This document shows positions 16,218-24,382 of a stretch of DNA of 36,993 bases, one piece after another. The translations under genes were made by a program, and so were the position numbers. Origin of the DNA: Lachnospiraceae bacterium (GTDB taxonomy: Bacteria; Bacillota; Clostridia; Lachnospirales; Lachnospiraceae). Where the stretch lies: positions 1-36,993 of the forward strand of contig JAFSXN010000027.1 in NCBI GenBank assembly GCA_017444015.1, written 5' to 3'. The notes below the pieces were generated by a model. That model was given only the letters and a program-made list of their open reading frames with translations. It ran no database searches and was not told where the DNA came from. The stretch's first letter is position 1; each line of letters begins with the position of its first letter.

Positions 16218-16994
16218 ATGAAGAAGATTTCGATATTATTATGTTTTGTTATATGCCTTCTGGGATTGTCCGCCTGCTCTCCGGAAACGCCGGTGGATCC
16301 GAATACGGCAGCGACGCTTGAGAGCATGGCCGCCTCGATCATCGAGGGCGCGCTGGCTCCGCTTGACGCGGATCAGGCGACCCAGCTGACTGATATGGGC
16401 GCGGAATATCTGGAATATGTCTTTGAAAATGCCATGGGAATGCAGGTTAACGGAAACGGGATGGTCTCCGGCTTTACTTCCTGGCAGAAGGGAATCGCCG
16501 AGATCGGCGCGTATAAGGAGATTACCGGATATTCGGTCAAATACAATACCAAGGGCGACGGCTTTATCGTAGACGCGAATATTGCCTGTGAGAACGGGAC
16601 CGCTGTTCTGGAGCTCACAGTGAAGGACGATCTGAACCGGACCGTAGAGAGCGCGGCGTTCAACGTGGACCGTACCTTCGGTCAGAAGATGAAGACGGCG
16701 GCGTTGAATACCCTACTTGGAATGGGGACCGTCTTTATCATCCTGATCATCATCATGGCGGTTATCTCCTGCTTTAACTATATTCCAAAGATCCAGGCGA
16801 TGTTTAAGAAGGAGACACAGACTCCTGCTCCCGCTCCTGTTTTGGAGACAGCGCCTTCGGAGGTATCCGAAAACCTTGCGGGCGATGAGGAGTTGGTGGC
16901 GGTCATTTCCGCGGCGATCGCGGCCTATGAGGGCTCCGGCGCTTCGGGGATAAGCGGAGGCTATGTTGTAAGAAGTATTCGCAGAAGAAGATAA
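16218..16994 (+). CDS. OadG-like gamma subunit with lipoprotein N-terminus
   Basis: 258 aa. The signal peptide ends in a lipobox (LSAC, C20). An extracytoplasmic domain of about 140 residues follows, then one membrane helix (about 163-190, LLGMGTVFIILIIIMAVISCF), a proline-rich linker and a cytoplasmic tail ending GGYVVRSIRRRR. The helix and tail match sodium-pump decarboxylase gamma subunits, which assemble the complex. Ordinary OadG proteins are about 80-100 aa, so the lipoprotein domain is an addition seen in some Clostridia. It lies 23 bases after the carboxyltransferase gene. Confidence 0.8.
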   Translation: MKKISILLCFVICLLGLSACSPETPVDPNTAATLESMAASIIEGALAPLDADQATQLTDMGAEYLEYVFENAMGMQVNGNGMVSGFTSWQKGIAEIGAYKEITGYSVKYNTKGDGFIVDANIACENGTAVLELTVKDDLNRTVESAAFNVDRTFGQKMKTAALNTLLGMGTVFIILIIIMAVISCFNYIPKIQAMFKKETQTPAPAPVLETAPSEVSENLAGDEELVAVISAAIAAYEGSGASGISGGYVVRSIRRRR

Positions 16995-17057
16995 CAATAG
17001 ATTTTATCAGTTTTTCCGCAACACATCATTTTAATTATTATTTCAGGAGGAAGAAAA

Positions 17058-17435
17058 ATGAAAAACTATACCATTACCGTAAATGGAAACGTATATGATG
17101 TTACTGTAGAGGAAGGAAACGGCGGCGGCGCATCCGCTCCTGCAGCTGCTCCCAAGGCGGCTCCCGCTGCTGCTCCCAAGGCAGCTCCGGCTCCGGCGGC
17201 AAAGAGCGCAGGCGGCTCAGGCGCTGTTAAGATCACGGCAGGTGCCGCGGGTAAGGTATTCAAGATCGAAGCCGGCGCTGGCACAGCGGTAAAGAAGGGT
17301 GATGCTGTTGTTATCATCGAAGCAATGAAGATGGAGATCCCTGTGGTTGCTCCTCAGGACGGAACGGTTGCCAGTATTGACGTAGCGGTAGGCGATGCTG
17401 TAGAGGCAGGCGCTGTTTTGGCGACGATGAATTAA
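17058..17435 (+). CDS. Biotin carboxyl carrier protein of the decarboxylase
   Basis: 125 aa. A short N-terminal strand region ([19 protein letters not shown]) is followed by a flexible Ala/Pro/Lys linker (about 25-52) and a biotinyl domain with EAMKME, whose K91 is the biotinylation site. It carries carboxybiotin between carboxyltransferase and membrane pump, as the 1.3S subunit or the OAD/MMD gamma-type carrier does. AGGAGG precedes the start. Confidence 0.93.
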   Translation: MKNYTITVNGNVYDVTVEEGNGGGASAPAAAPKAAPAAAPKAAPAPAAKSAGGSGAVKITAGAAGKVFKIEAGAGTAVKKGDAVVIIEAMKMEIPVVAPQDGTVASIDVAVGDAVEAGAVLATMN

Positions 17436-17463
17436 TTCTGACAAATTTTATGGAGGTCATAAA

Positions 17464-18615
17464 ATGGCATATATTGGTGAGACTTTAGGAAATCTCATAC
17501 ATCAGACGGCATTTTTCGGCTTGACCGGCGGAAATGTTATCATGATTGCTGTCGCTTGTTTTTTCCTATACCTGGCGATTGCCAAGGAATTTGAGCCGTT
17601 ATTGCTTCTTCCGATCTCATTCGGTATGCTGCTTGTCAATATCTATCCGGATATTATGATGACGATCGAAGAATCGACAAACGGTGTCGGAGGTCTGCTG
17701 CATTACTTCTACTTGCTGGATGAATGGGCGATCCTTCCCTCTCTGATCTTTATGGGCGTCGGAGCGATGACGGACTTCGGTCCCCTGATCGCGAATCCCA
17801 AGAGCTTCTTGCTTGGAGCGGCGGCGCAGTTTGGTATCTATATGGCGTATTTCGGAGCGATCGCGCTGGGCTTTAACGATAAGGCGGCGGCGGCGATTTC
17901 GATCATCGGCGGTGCGGACGGCCCTACCTCGATCTTCCTTGCGGGTAAGCTCGGACAGACGGCTCTGCTCGGACCGATCGCGGTTGCGGCGTACTCCTAT
18001 ATGTCCTTGGTTCCGATCATTCAGCCCCCGATCATGAAGCTGTTTACGACGGAAGAGGAGCGCAAGATCAAGATGGAGCAGCTGCGTCCGGTCAGCAAGC
18101 TCGAAAAGATCCTGTTCCCGATCATTGTTACGATCGTGGTTTGTCTGATCCTTCCGACGACGGCTCCTCTGGTTGGTATGCTGATGCTTGGAAACCTGTT
18201 CAGAGAGTCGGGTGTTGTAAGACAATTAACAGAGACCGCAAGCAATGCTCTGATGTATATCGTTGTTATTATTCTCGGTACCTCGGTAGGAGCGACGACG
18301 AGCGCAGAGGCGTTCTTAAACTGGGATACGTTAAAGATTGTTGTTCTGGGTCTCGTAGCCTTCGCCTTCGGTACGGCGGCCGGAATCTGGTTCGGTAAGT
18401 TAATGTGCTGGGCGACGAAGGGGAAGGTCAATCCTCTGATCGGGTCCGCCGGAGTTTCCGCGGTTCCCATGGCAGCCAGAGTTTCCCAGAAGGTCGGCGC
18501 GGAAGCGGATCCGACGAATTTCCTGCTGATGCACGCCATGGGCCCAAACGTAGCGGGTGTTATCGGTACTGCGGTAGCCGCGGGAACCTTTATGGCGATC
18601 TTCGGTGTATTTTAA
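17464..18615 (+). CDS. oadB: Sodium-translocating decarboxylase beta subunit
   Basis: 383 aa, integral membrane, with about nine to eleven hydrophobic segments. It carries the family signature [15 protein letters not shown] and the C-terminal [16 protein letters not shown] and [18 protein letters not shown]. The subunit decarboxylates carboxybiotin and exports sodium. It lies 28 bases after the biotin carrier gene, with GGAGGT upstream. The usual symbols are oadB/mmdB/gcdB; I use oadB because of the OadA-like gene downstream. Confidence 0.95.
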   Translation: MAYIGETLGNLIHQTAFFGLTGGNVIMIAVACFFLYLAIAKEFEPLLLLPISFGMLLVNIYPDIMMTIEESTNGVGGLLHYFYLLDEWAILPSLIFMGVGAMTDFGPLIANPKSFLLGAAAQFGIYMAYFGAIALGFNDKAAAAISIIGGADGPTSIFLAGKLGQTALLGPIAVAAYSYMSLVPIIQPPIMKLFTTEEERKIKMEQLRPVSKLEKILFPIIVTIVVCLILPTTAPLVGMLMLGNLFRESGVVRQLTETASNALMYIVVIILGTSVGATTSAEAFLNWDTLKIVVLGLVAFAFGTAAGIWFGKLMCWATKGKVNPLIGSAGVSAVPMAARVSQKVGAEADPTNFLLMHAMGPNVAGVIGTAVAAGTFMAIFGVF

Positions 18616-18829
18616 GAGAGCTATTTGCGGTGAGTGGCGGGACAAGCGTACTGCCGAGCTTGCTCTGGCAGGACGATTGGTCCGGTACGATAAGCTGCGA
18701 AGCAGCGACCGACACCGTATGAGCAGCGCGAGTATGCGAAGCATACGGAAGAGCAGCGAAGCTGCGGCGGTGCGAATTCGGTGGCGGAACAACAAATAGC
18801 GGATAACATATTAAAAAAGGAGAAAAACA
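18616..18829 (+). other. GC-rich structured spacer within the operon
   Basis: 214 bases between oadB and the next carboxyltransferase gene. CGTAC (18647-18651) and GTACG (18685-18689) close a three-way junction with arms TGCC-GAG/CTC-GGCA (18652-18670) and GGAC/GTCC (18671-18683). Three hairpins with the identical core GCGAAGC then follow at 18694-18706, 18732-18746 and 18753-18765. A competing pairing, CCGTATG (18715-18721) with CATACGG (18742-18748), is possible. The 64-codon open frame across it is compositionally biased and not convincing. It may be an interspersed repeat or an mRNA element setting the expression ratio of the flanking genes. Confidence 0.55.
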
Positions 18830-20257
18830 ATGGCAGAAGTTGAAAAAAAACCCATTAAAATAACAGAAACGATACTTCGTGACGCGCATCAGTCATTGAT
18901 TGCGACACGTATGCCGACCGAAAAGATGCTGCCGATCCTCGACAAGCTGGATAAGGTTGGATACCATTCCTTAGAGTGCTGGGGCGGAGCTACCTTTGAC
19001 GCTTCCTTACGTTTCCTGAAGGAAGATCCCTGGGAGAGACTTCGTAAGATCCGTGACGGTGTTAAGAATACGAAGCTGCAGATGCTCTTCCGCGGCCAGA
19101 ATATCCTCGGTTATCGTCCCTATGCGGATGACGTTGTAGAATATTTCGTACAGAAGTCTATCGCAAACGGTATTGATATTATCCGTATCTTTGACTGTCT
19201 GAACGATCTGAGAAATTTACAGGCAGCGGTTGACGCGACGATCAAAGAGAAGAAGCAGTCCGGCAAGGGTCAAGCGCAGGTCGCTCTTTCCTATACCTTA
19301 GGCGATGCCTATACGCTGGAATACTGGATGGATACCGCAAAGAAGATCGAGGAGATGGGCGCGGATTCGATCTGTATCAAGGATATGGCAGGTCTTCTCG
19401 TTCCGTATAAGGCACAGGAGCTCATCACGGCGATGAAGAAGTCCACGAAGCTTCCGATTCAGCTGCATACGCACTATACCTCAGGCGTTGCTTCCATGAC
19501 CTATCTTAAGGCAGTTGAGGCAGGCGTAGACGTTATTGATACGGCAATGTCGCCGTTTGCTCTGGGAACCTCCCAGCCCGCGACCGAAGTTATGGTCGAG
19601 ACCTTCAAGGGAACGCCTTACGATACCGGCTTTGATCAGAATCTGTTAGCGGAAATCGCGGATTACTTCCGTCCGTACAGAGAAGAGTGTCTGGAGAGCG
19701 GCCTCTTAAGCCCGAAGGTACTCGGCGTAAATATTAAGACTCTGCTGTATCAGGTTCCTGGCGGAATGCTTTCGAACATGGTAAGCCAGCTGAAGGAGCA
19801 GAACGCGGAAGACAAGTACGAGGAAGTGCTTCAGGAGATTCCCCGTGTGCGTAAGGATCTCGGTGAGCCGCCTCTTGTTACTCCTTCGTCTCAGATCGTC
19901 GGGACCCAGGCGGTATTCAACGTTCTGATGGGTGAGCGCTATAAGATGGCGACCAAGGAGACCAAGGCAGTACTGCGCGGCGAATACGGCCAGACCGTTA
20001 AGCCTATGAATCAGGAGGTCATTGATAAGGTTATTCCGGGCGAGAAGAGGATCACCTGCAGACCGGCAGATCTGATTCCGAACGAGCTTTCGACTCTGGA
20101 AGAGGAGATGAAGCAGTACAAGCAGCAGGACGAGGATGTTCTTTCCTACGCGCTGTTCCCGCAGGTAGCGACAGATTTCTTCAAATACCGTGAAGCGCAG
20201 CAGACCAAGATGGACGCGACGAAGGCGGATACGGAAAACGGAGCATACCCTGTGTAA
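18830..20257 (+). CDS. Oxaloacetate decarboxylase alpha / 5S-type carboxyltransferase
   Basis: 475 aa. A TIM-barrel pyruvate/oxaloacetate carboxyltransferase of the OadA, PycB and transcarboxylase 5S family. The metal ligands are visible: D18 (in TILRDAHQS), K184 (KDMAG, normally carbamylated), H213 and H215 (LHTHYTSG). It has no biotinyl domain, unlike full OadA (about 600 aa), so it needs the separate biotin carrier. It transfers the carboxyl group of oxaloacetate to biotin, or the reverse. AAAAAAGGAG precedes the start, and the gene ends at a strong terminator. Confidence 0.92.
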   Translation: MAEVEKKPIKITETILRDAHQSLIATRMPTEKMLPILDKLDKVGYHSLECWGGATFDASLRFLKEDPWERLRKIRDGVKNTKLQMLFRGQNILGYRPYADDVVEYFVQKSIANGIDIIRIFDCLNDLRNLQAAVDATIKEKKQSGKGQAQVALSYTLGDAYTLEYWMDTAKKIEEMGADSICIKDMAGLLVPYKAQELITAMKKSTKLPIQLHTHYTSGVASMTYLKAVEAGVDVIDTAMSPFALGTSQPATEVMVETFKGTPYDTGFDQNLLAEIADYFRPYREECLESGLLSPKVLGVNIKTLLYQVPGGMLSNMVSQLKEQNAEDKYEEVLQEIPRVRKDLGEPPLVTPSSQIVGTQAVFNVLMGERYKMATKETKAVLRGEYGQTVKPMNQEVIDKVIPGEKRITCRPADLIPNELSTLEEEMKQYKQQDEDVLSYALFPQVATDFFKYREAQQTKMDATKADTENGAYPV

Positions 20258-20281
20258 GCTACAAGCCAGGGTAAGACAAAT

Positions 20282-20327
20282 AAAATATGGGTAGGGGCAA
20301 GCTGGCTTGTTCCTACCCATATTTTTT
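20282..20327 (+). terminator. Terminator of the decarboxylase cluster
   Basis: A perfect 14-bp stem, AAAATATGGGTAGG (20282-20295) with CCTACCCATATTTT (20312-20325), followed by a T-run. The A-run at its left would let it work on the other strand too. The ATGGGTAGG/CCTACCCAT core and the GGCAAGCTGGCTTG centre resemble the cloverleaf element at 27697-27843, so it may derive from that repeat. Confidence 0.85.
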
Positions 20328-20331
20328 GGAT

Positions 20332-20434
20332 TATACTCGCGAACGCAATTAATTGCCGTTTTTGATAAAGCATACTTACTGGAATTGCGTTTGCGAGTCC
20401 GGTTGATCGGCAACGAAAATCGTTAACCAGTATA
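20332..20434 (-). repeat. 103-bp palindromic element, copy A3
   Basis: Full-length copy in minus orientation, about 95% identical to A1 by eye count. It starts 5 bases after the terminator T-run of the decarboxylase cluster. With the terminator and the tetR promoter it fills the 354-base gap before the tetR gene. Confidence 0.85.
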
Positions 20435-20537
20435 AATGGGCGACAGCACATCAGAGAGAAAATACGAAGCATTTTTGAGCTGCCCTGGCGATATCCTATT
20501 TTTTGCAATAATTTTGTAATTTTTAGTTCCTTTTCCC

Positions 20538-20554
20538 ATAACATATGTTATAAT
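20538..20554 (+). promoter_or_regulatory. tetR promoter -10 with overlapping palindromic operator
   Basis: A perfect 14-bp palindrome, ATAACATATGTTAT (20538-20551), overlaps the -10 TATAAT (20549-20554). The -35 is poor. A palindrome on the -10 of a tetR-family gene suggests autorepression that also controls the co-transcribed flavoprotein gene. Confidence 0.55.
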
Positions 20555-20611
20555 GAACTTCAGTACGGCTTTGGGTGTGGGGTGCTGTGTTTTTAAGGAG
20601 AGGTATTGATA

Positions 20612-21169
20612 ATGGCGAGAAAAGAGCTGATCTCTAAGAAGGTGGTTCTGGAGGGGGCTTTTGAGCTTCTGAAGGAGCAGGGGGAGGAAAATGTAACGGC
20701 GAGAAAGCTGGCGGCGCATATCGGCTGCTCGACTCAGCCTATTTTCAGGATATACGAGAATATGGACGCTCTGAAGCACGATCTGTTTGATATGGCAAGA
20801 GCGTATTACGACAATTACTATCTGAACCATAAGAAGGAAAGCGCTGTTCCCTTTGTGGATCTGGGAATGTGCTATATCCAGTTCGCGAAGGAGGAGCTGA
20901 ATCTGTTCAAGATGCTGTTTCTGTCTTCCCATGATGAGGAAAATACGATGTATGATCTGATCAACGGGAAGGAAAACGGCTTTGTGATCAAGGAATTAAA
21001 GCGGGTCCATAATCTGAACATGGACCGCGCGCAGATGTTATTTATGAAAATCTTTATCTTTATTCACGGCATGGCCTGTATGGCGACGAATGGTGAGTTC
21101 GATCTAAGCAAGGAAGAATCCGTCCAGTTTTTGAGCGAGATCATCGAGAACTTTACAAAGAATCAATAA
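20612..21169 (+). CDS. TetR/AcrR-family transcriptional regulator
   Basis: 185 aa, normal length. The N-terminal helix-turn-helix is clear (VTARKLAAHIGCSTQPIFRI, about residues 32-51). The C-terminal ligand domain is divergent, so the inducer cannot be guessed. Start ATG 20612 was chosen (AAGGAGAGG upstream) over a TTG two codons earlier. Its stop overlaps the start of the flavoprotein gene by one base, so the two are translated from one message. Confidence 0.88.
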   Translation: MARKELISKKVVLEGAFELLKEQGEENVTARKLAAHIGCSTQPIFRIYENMDALKHDLFDMARAYYDNYYLNHKKESAVPFVDLGMCYIQFAKEELNLFKMLFLSSHDEENTMYDLINGKENGFVIKELKRVHNLNMDRAQMLFMKIFIFIHGMACMATNGEFDLSKEESVQFLSEIIENFTKNQ

Positions 21170-22500
21170 TGAAAGGAAACAGTTCAGTCATTGTCGTCGG
21201 CGGAGGACCCGCCGGTATGATTGCCGCGGCAAAGGCAGCGGAGAACGGCGGCAGGGTCTGTCTGATCGAGAAAAACGAAAAGCTCGGAAAGAAACTTTTT
21301 ATTACGGGGAAGGGGCGCTGTAATTTTACGAATGCCTGCGAACCGGAGGCGTTGATGGAGAACGTGCTGACGAATAAAAGGTTTTTGTTCGGAGCTTTTC
21401 GTTATTTTGACAACCGCGCGGTTTGTGATTATTTCGAGAGTCTGGGGCTGAAATATAAAATTGAGCGGGGAAACCGGGTATTTCCGGCCTCCGACCATTC
21501 TTCGGACGTTATTAAGGCTTTGGAGAAGGAGTTGAAACGGCGGGGCGTTGAAATCGTCCTGAATACAAGAGTATGTCAGCTTCTGACAAAGGAGGAGACG
21601 GACGAAGGACAGGCTTTCCGGGAGGAGGCTGAGGCGGGCTCTTCAGATACCGGAAACGGAATTCACTTCCAGAGGGTCTACGGCGTTCGCCTTTCCGACG
21701 GAAGGGAGCTTACGGCAGACCGGGTGATCCTTGCCGTCGGCGGAAGCTCTTACCCTTCCACAGGCGCAAACGGAGAGGGAGAAAAGCTGTTAGGGAGCTT
21801 TTCGGTAGCTTTGGTTCCGTCAGAGCCGTCTTTAGTCCCGCTTGTGACAGCAGAGGAGGAAATCGGACAGCTGCAGGGACTTTCCTTAAAGAATGTAAAC
21901 TTGAGGGTCTTTGTCGGAGAGAAGAAGCGCTATGAGGAATTCGGGGAGCTGCTGTTTACGCATTTCGGCTTAAGCGGCCCGATCGTTCTTTCGGCGAGCT
22001 GCAATCTGAAGGAGGCGGATTACCACGAAAAAGGAGGGATCAAAGCGGAGATCGATCTGAAGCCGGCGCTTTCTGAAAAGGAGCTTGATCAAAGGCTGTT
22101 AAGGGATTTTTCGGAGCAGAAGAATAAGCTGTTTCGCAATTCCCTGGGGGGACTGCTTCCGGCCAAGCTGATCTCTTATATGGTGAAGTGCTCGGGGATT
22201 AAGCCGGATAAGCCGGTCAACTTGGTCACAAAGGAGGAGAGGAAGCGGCTTCTGTCCCTGCTTAAGCGACTTTCCTTTAAGGTGATCGGAAACAGAGGCT
22301 TTGACGAGGCGATCATCACCCGAGGCGGGGTGAACGTTAAGGAGATCAATCCGAAAACGATGGAGTTTAAGAAGCTTCGGGGCTTATACGCGGCCGGCGA
22401 GATGTTAGACGTAGACGCTTATACCGGAGGCTTCAATCTGCAGATCGCCTGGGCGACCGGGGCGCTTGCGGGAGCTTCCTGCTGTAAAGCCAATAGGTGA
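21169..22500 (+). CDS. BaiN/HI0933-type FAD-dependent oxidoreductase
   Basis: 443 aa. The N-terminal FAD-binding motif is VVGGGPAGMIAAAKA. Family segments KLGKKLFITGKGRCNFTNAC, GGSSYPSTGANGEG, and the C-terminal TRGGVNVKEINPKTMEFKKLRGLYAAGEMLDVDAYTGGFNLQIAWATG are all present. The family includes the bile-acid enzyme BaiN and YhiN/HI0933, mostly of unknown substrate. Coupling to a tetR-family regulator suggests a response to a small molecule. An insert rich in Glu/Asp around 140-160 is variable in the family. Confidence 0.88.
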   Translation: MKGNSSVIVVGGGPAGMIAAAKAAENGGRVCLIEKNEKLGKKLFITGKGRCNFTNACEPEALMENVLTNKRFLFGAFRYFDNRAVCDYFESLGLKYKIERGNRVFPASDHSSDVIKALEKELKRRGVEIVLNTRVCQLLTKEETDEGQAFREEAEAGSSDTGNGIHFQRVYGVRLSDGRELTADRVILAVGGSSYPSTGANGEGEKLLGSFSVALVPSEPSLVPLVTAEEEIGQLQGLSLKNVNLRVFVGEKKRYEEFGELLFTHFGLSGPIVLSASCNLKEADYHEKGGIKAEIDLKPALSEKELDQRLLRDFSEQKNKLFRNSLGGLLPAKLISYMVKCSGIKPDKPVNLVTKEERKRLLSLLKRLSFKVIGNRGFDEAIITRGGVNVKEINPKTMEFKKLRGLYAAGEMLDVDAYTGGFNLQIAWATGALAGASCCKANR

Positions 22501-22523
22501 ATTTGTATATATCGTAAAAGAAA

Positions 22524-22626
22524 TATACTCGCGAACGCAATTAATTGCCGTTTCTGATAACGCAAACGTACTGAAATTGCGTTTGCGAGTCCGATTAATC
22601 GGCACCGAAAAGCGTTAACCAGTATA
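22524..22626 (-). repeat. 103-bp palindromic element, copy A4
   Basis: Full-length copy in minus orientation, 23 bases after the flavoprotein stop codon. It keeps TATAC and GTATA ends and the inner CTCGCAAACGCAATT-type arms. The rest of the gap to cmk (22627-22785) shows no clear promoter or gene. Confidence 0.85.
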
Positions 22627-22785
22627 ATTTGTTTACGATAATAATTGATGTACACGATTATGGTAAGGGAGGAGCCTTAAGCGCCCCCGCAATCGGAAAC
22701 GAATAAATTGTTTTCCTGATAAAACTATATAGTTCCATCATAGAAAAATGGATCGCAGAAGAAAAGGAGGAGTGAAATACAAGAT

Positions 22786-23502
22786 ATGAGCAATACGAAT
22801 TCCGTTATAAATATCGCGATCGATGGCCCGGCAGGGTCAGGAAAAAGTACGTTGGCAAAGCGTCTGGCAAAGGAGCAGGGCTATATCTATGTAGATACAG
22901 GCGCGATGTACCGGGCGATGGCGCTATATCTGATAAGACAGGAGATCGACCCCGGGGATGCGGAGAAAATTGAGAGAGCCTGTCAGGATGTTGACATAAC
23001 AATAGATTATGTAAACAATGAACAGGTGGTACTGTTAAACGGAGAGAATGTCAACGGGCTGATCAGGACGGAGGAGGTCAGTAAAATGGCTTCGGTCAGC
23101 TCCGCAAATGGCAGAGTCCGGGAGAAACTGGTGGCCTTGCAGAAGGAGCTTGCAAAAAAGCGTAGCGTCGTCATGGACGGCAGGGATATCGGGACGGTGG
23201 TACTTCCAAACGCCCAGGTAAAGATCTATATGGACGCAAGCCCGAGGGTCCGCGCAAAGAGACGGTATGATGAGCTCTCCGCCCGGGGAGAGGCGTGCGA
23301 CCTTGAAACGATCGAACAGGAGATTATCGAGCGCGATCACCGGGACATGACTCGGGAAAATTCGCCTCTTAAGCAGGCAGAGGATGCGGTATATCTCAAT
23401 ACCTCCGAGCTTTCCGTAGAGGAGGTCCTTGTGCGGATGAAGGAGATCATTAATGACCGCCTGGGGAACGGACCGGATACAACTTACGGGGAGAAGCTCT
23501 GA
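22786..23502 (+). CDS. cmk: Cytidylate kinase
   Basis: 238 aa. It phosphorylates CMP and dCMP with ATP. The P-loop is GPAGSGKST (residues 14-22), with DTGAMYRAMAL, DGRDIGTVVLPNA and SPRVRAKRRYDE as further family segments. An AAAAGGAGGAG lies upstream with a rather long spacing. It starts the cmk-ispH-S1 run, an order common in Clostridia. Confidence 0.96.
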   Translation: MSNTNSVINIAIDGPAGSGKSTLAKRLAKEQGYIYVDTGAMYRAMALYLIRQEIDPGDAEKIERACQDVDITIDYVNNEQVVLLNGENVNGLIRTEEVSKMASVSSANGRVREKLVALQKELAKKRSVVMDGRDIGTVVLPNAQVKIYMDASPRVRAKRRYDELSARGEACDLETIEQEIIERDHRDMTRENSPLKQAEDAVYLNTSELSVEEVLVRMKEIINDRLGNGPDTTYGEKL

Positions 23503-23503
23503 T

Positions 23504-24382
23504 ATGGAAATCCTTGTAGCGAAGAATGCCGGCTTCTGCTTTGGCGTTAAGAGAGCGGTTGAGACGGTATACCGGGAGCTTTCAAGCGGGGACGCGATCT
23601 ATACTTACGGTCCGATCATCCATAATGAGGAGGTCGTAGGGGATCTTCTGCGGCGCGGAGTAAAGATCATCGAGGGGATCGATGAGCTGAAAAAACTTGG
23701 CAAAGAAAATTGCACGAAAAAAAGTACAAAGCCTCCCTGCGTGATCATTCGCTCCCACGGCGCTTCCCGGGAAGTCCACGATATTATAAAGAATAACGGC
23801 TTAAGACTGGTGGACGCGACCTGTCCGTTTGTGGCAAAGATCCAGAAAACGGTGGAGGAAGAGAGCAGAAAGGGCAGGACGATCATCATCATCGGAAATG
23901 CCAGACACCCCGAGGTAGAGGGGATCACCGGCTGGTCCCACAGCGCGCCGATTGTCGTGGAAACGAGGGAGGAAGCGGAATCCGTGGACCTGTCCAGGGA
24001 CACGCCTGTCAGCGTAGTGGCGCAGACGACGTTTAATTTTAATAAATTTCAAGAATTAGTTGAAATTTTTTTGAATAATTGGTATGATATTAGCACTGTA
24101 AATACGATATGTAATGCAACGGAGACCCGGCAGACCGAAGCGCTAAGGATGGCGAGGGATGTCGATGTTATGCTTGTTGCAGGCGGTGCAAAAAGCTCTA
24201 ACACGCAAAAGCTATACGAAATATGCAGTAGAGAATGTAAATATACCTATTTTATTCAGACTGCAGAAGATCTTAAGGACATGGATTTCTCTAAGGTGGG
24301 TAGATTGGGTGTGACGGCCGGAGCATCTACCCCGAATAATATTATTGAGGAGATTTTGAATTATGTCAGAGCTAACATTTGA
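23504..24382 (+). CDS. ispH: 4-hydroxy-3-methylbut-2-enyl diphosphate reductase
   Basis: 292 aa. The last enzyme of the MEP isoprenoid pathway, giving IPP and DMAPP; it uses an iron-sulfur cluster. The three cluster cysteines are C12 (GFCFGVKRA), C107 (ATCPFV) and C203 (TICNATETRQ), and the histidine motifs IHNEEVV and RSHGAS are present. Start 23504, one base after the cmk stop, gives the canonical N-terminus; the frame is open earlier, inside cmk. The 3' end overlaps the S1 gene by 20 bases. Confidence 0.96.
   Translation: MEILVAKNAGFCFGVKRAVETVYRELSSGDAIYTYGPIIHNEEVVGDLLRRGVKIIEGIDELKKLGKENCTKKSTKPPCVIIRSHGASREVHDIIKNNGLRLVDATCPFVAKIQKTVEEESRKGRTIIIIGNARHPEVEGITGWSHSAPIVVETREEAESVDLSRDTPVSVVAQTTFNFNKFQELVEIFLNNWYDISTVNTICNATETRQTEALRMARDVDVMLVAGGAKSSNTQKLYEICSRECKYTYFIQTAEDLKDMDFSKVGRLGVTAGASTPNNIIEEILNYVRANI

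Noticed and set aside
18605-18799. A 64-codon open frame in the spacer between oadB and the next gene
   Set aside because: It begins inside oadB, is Arg/Ser-rich because of GC-rich hairpins, and has no ribosome site; the structure explains the sequence.
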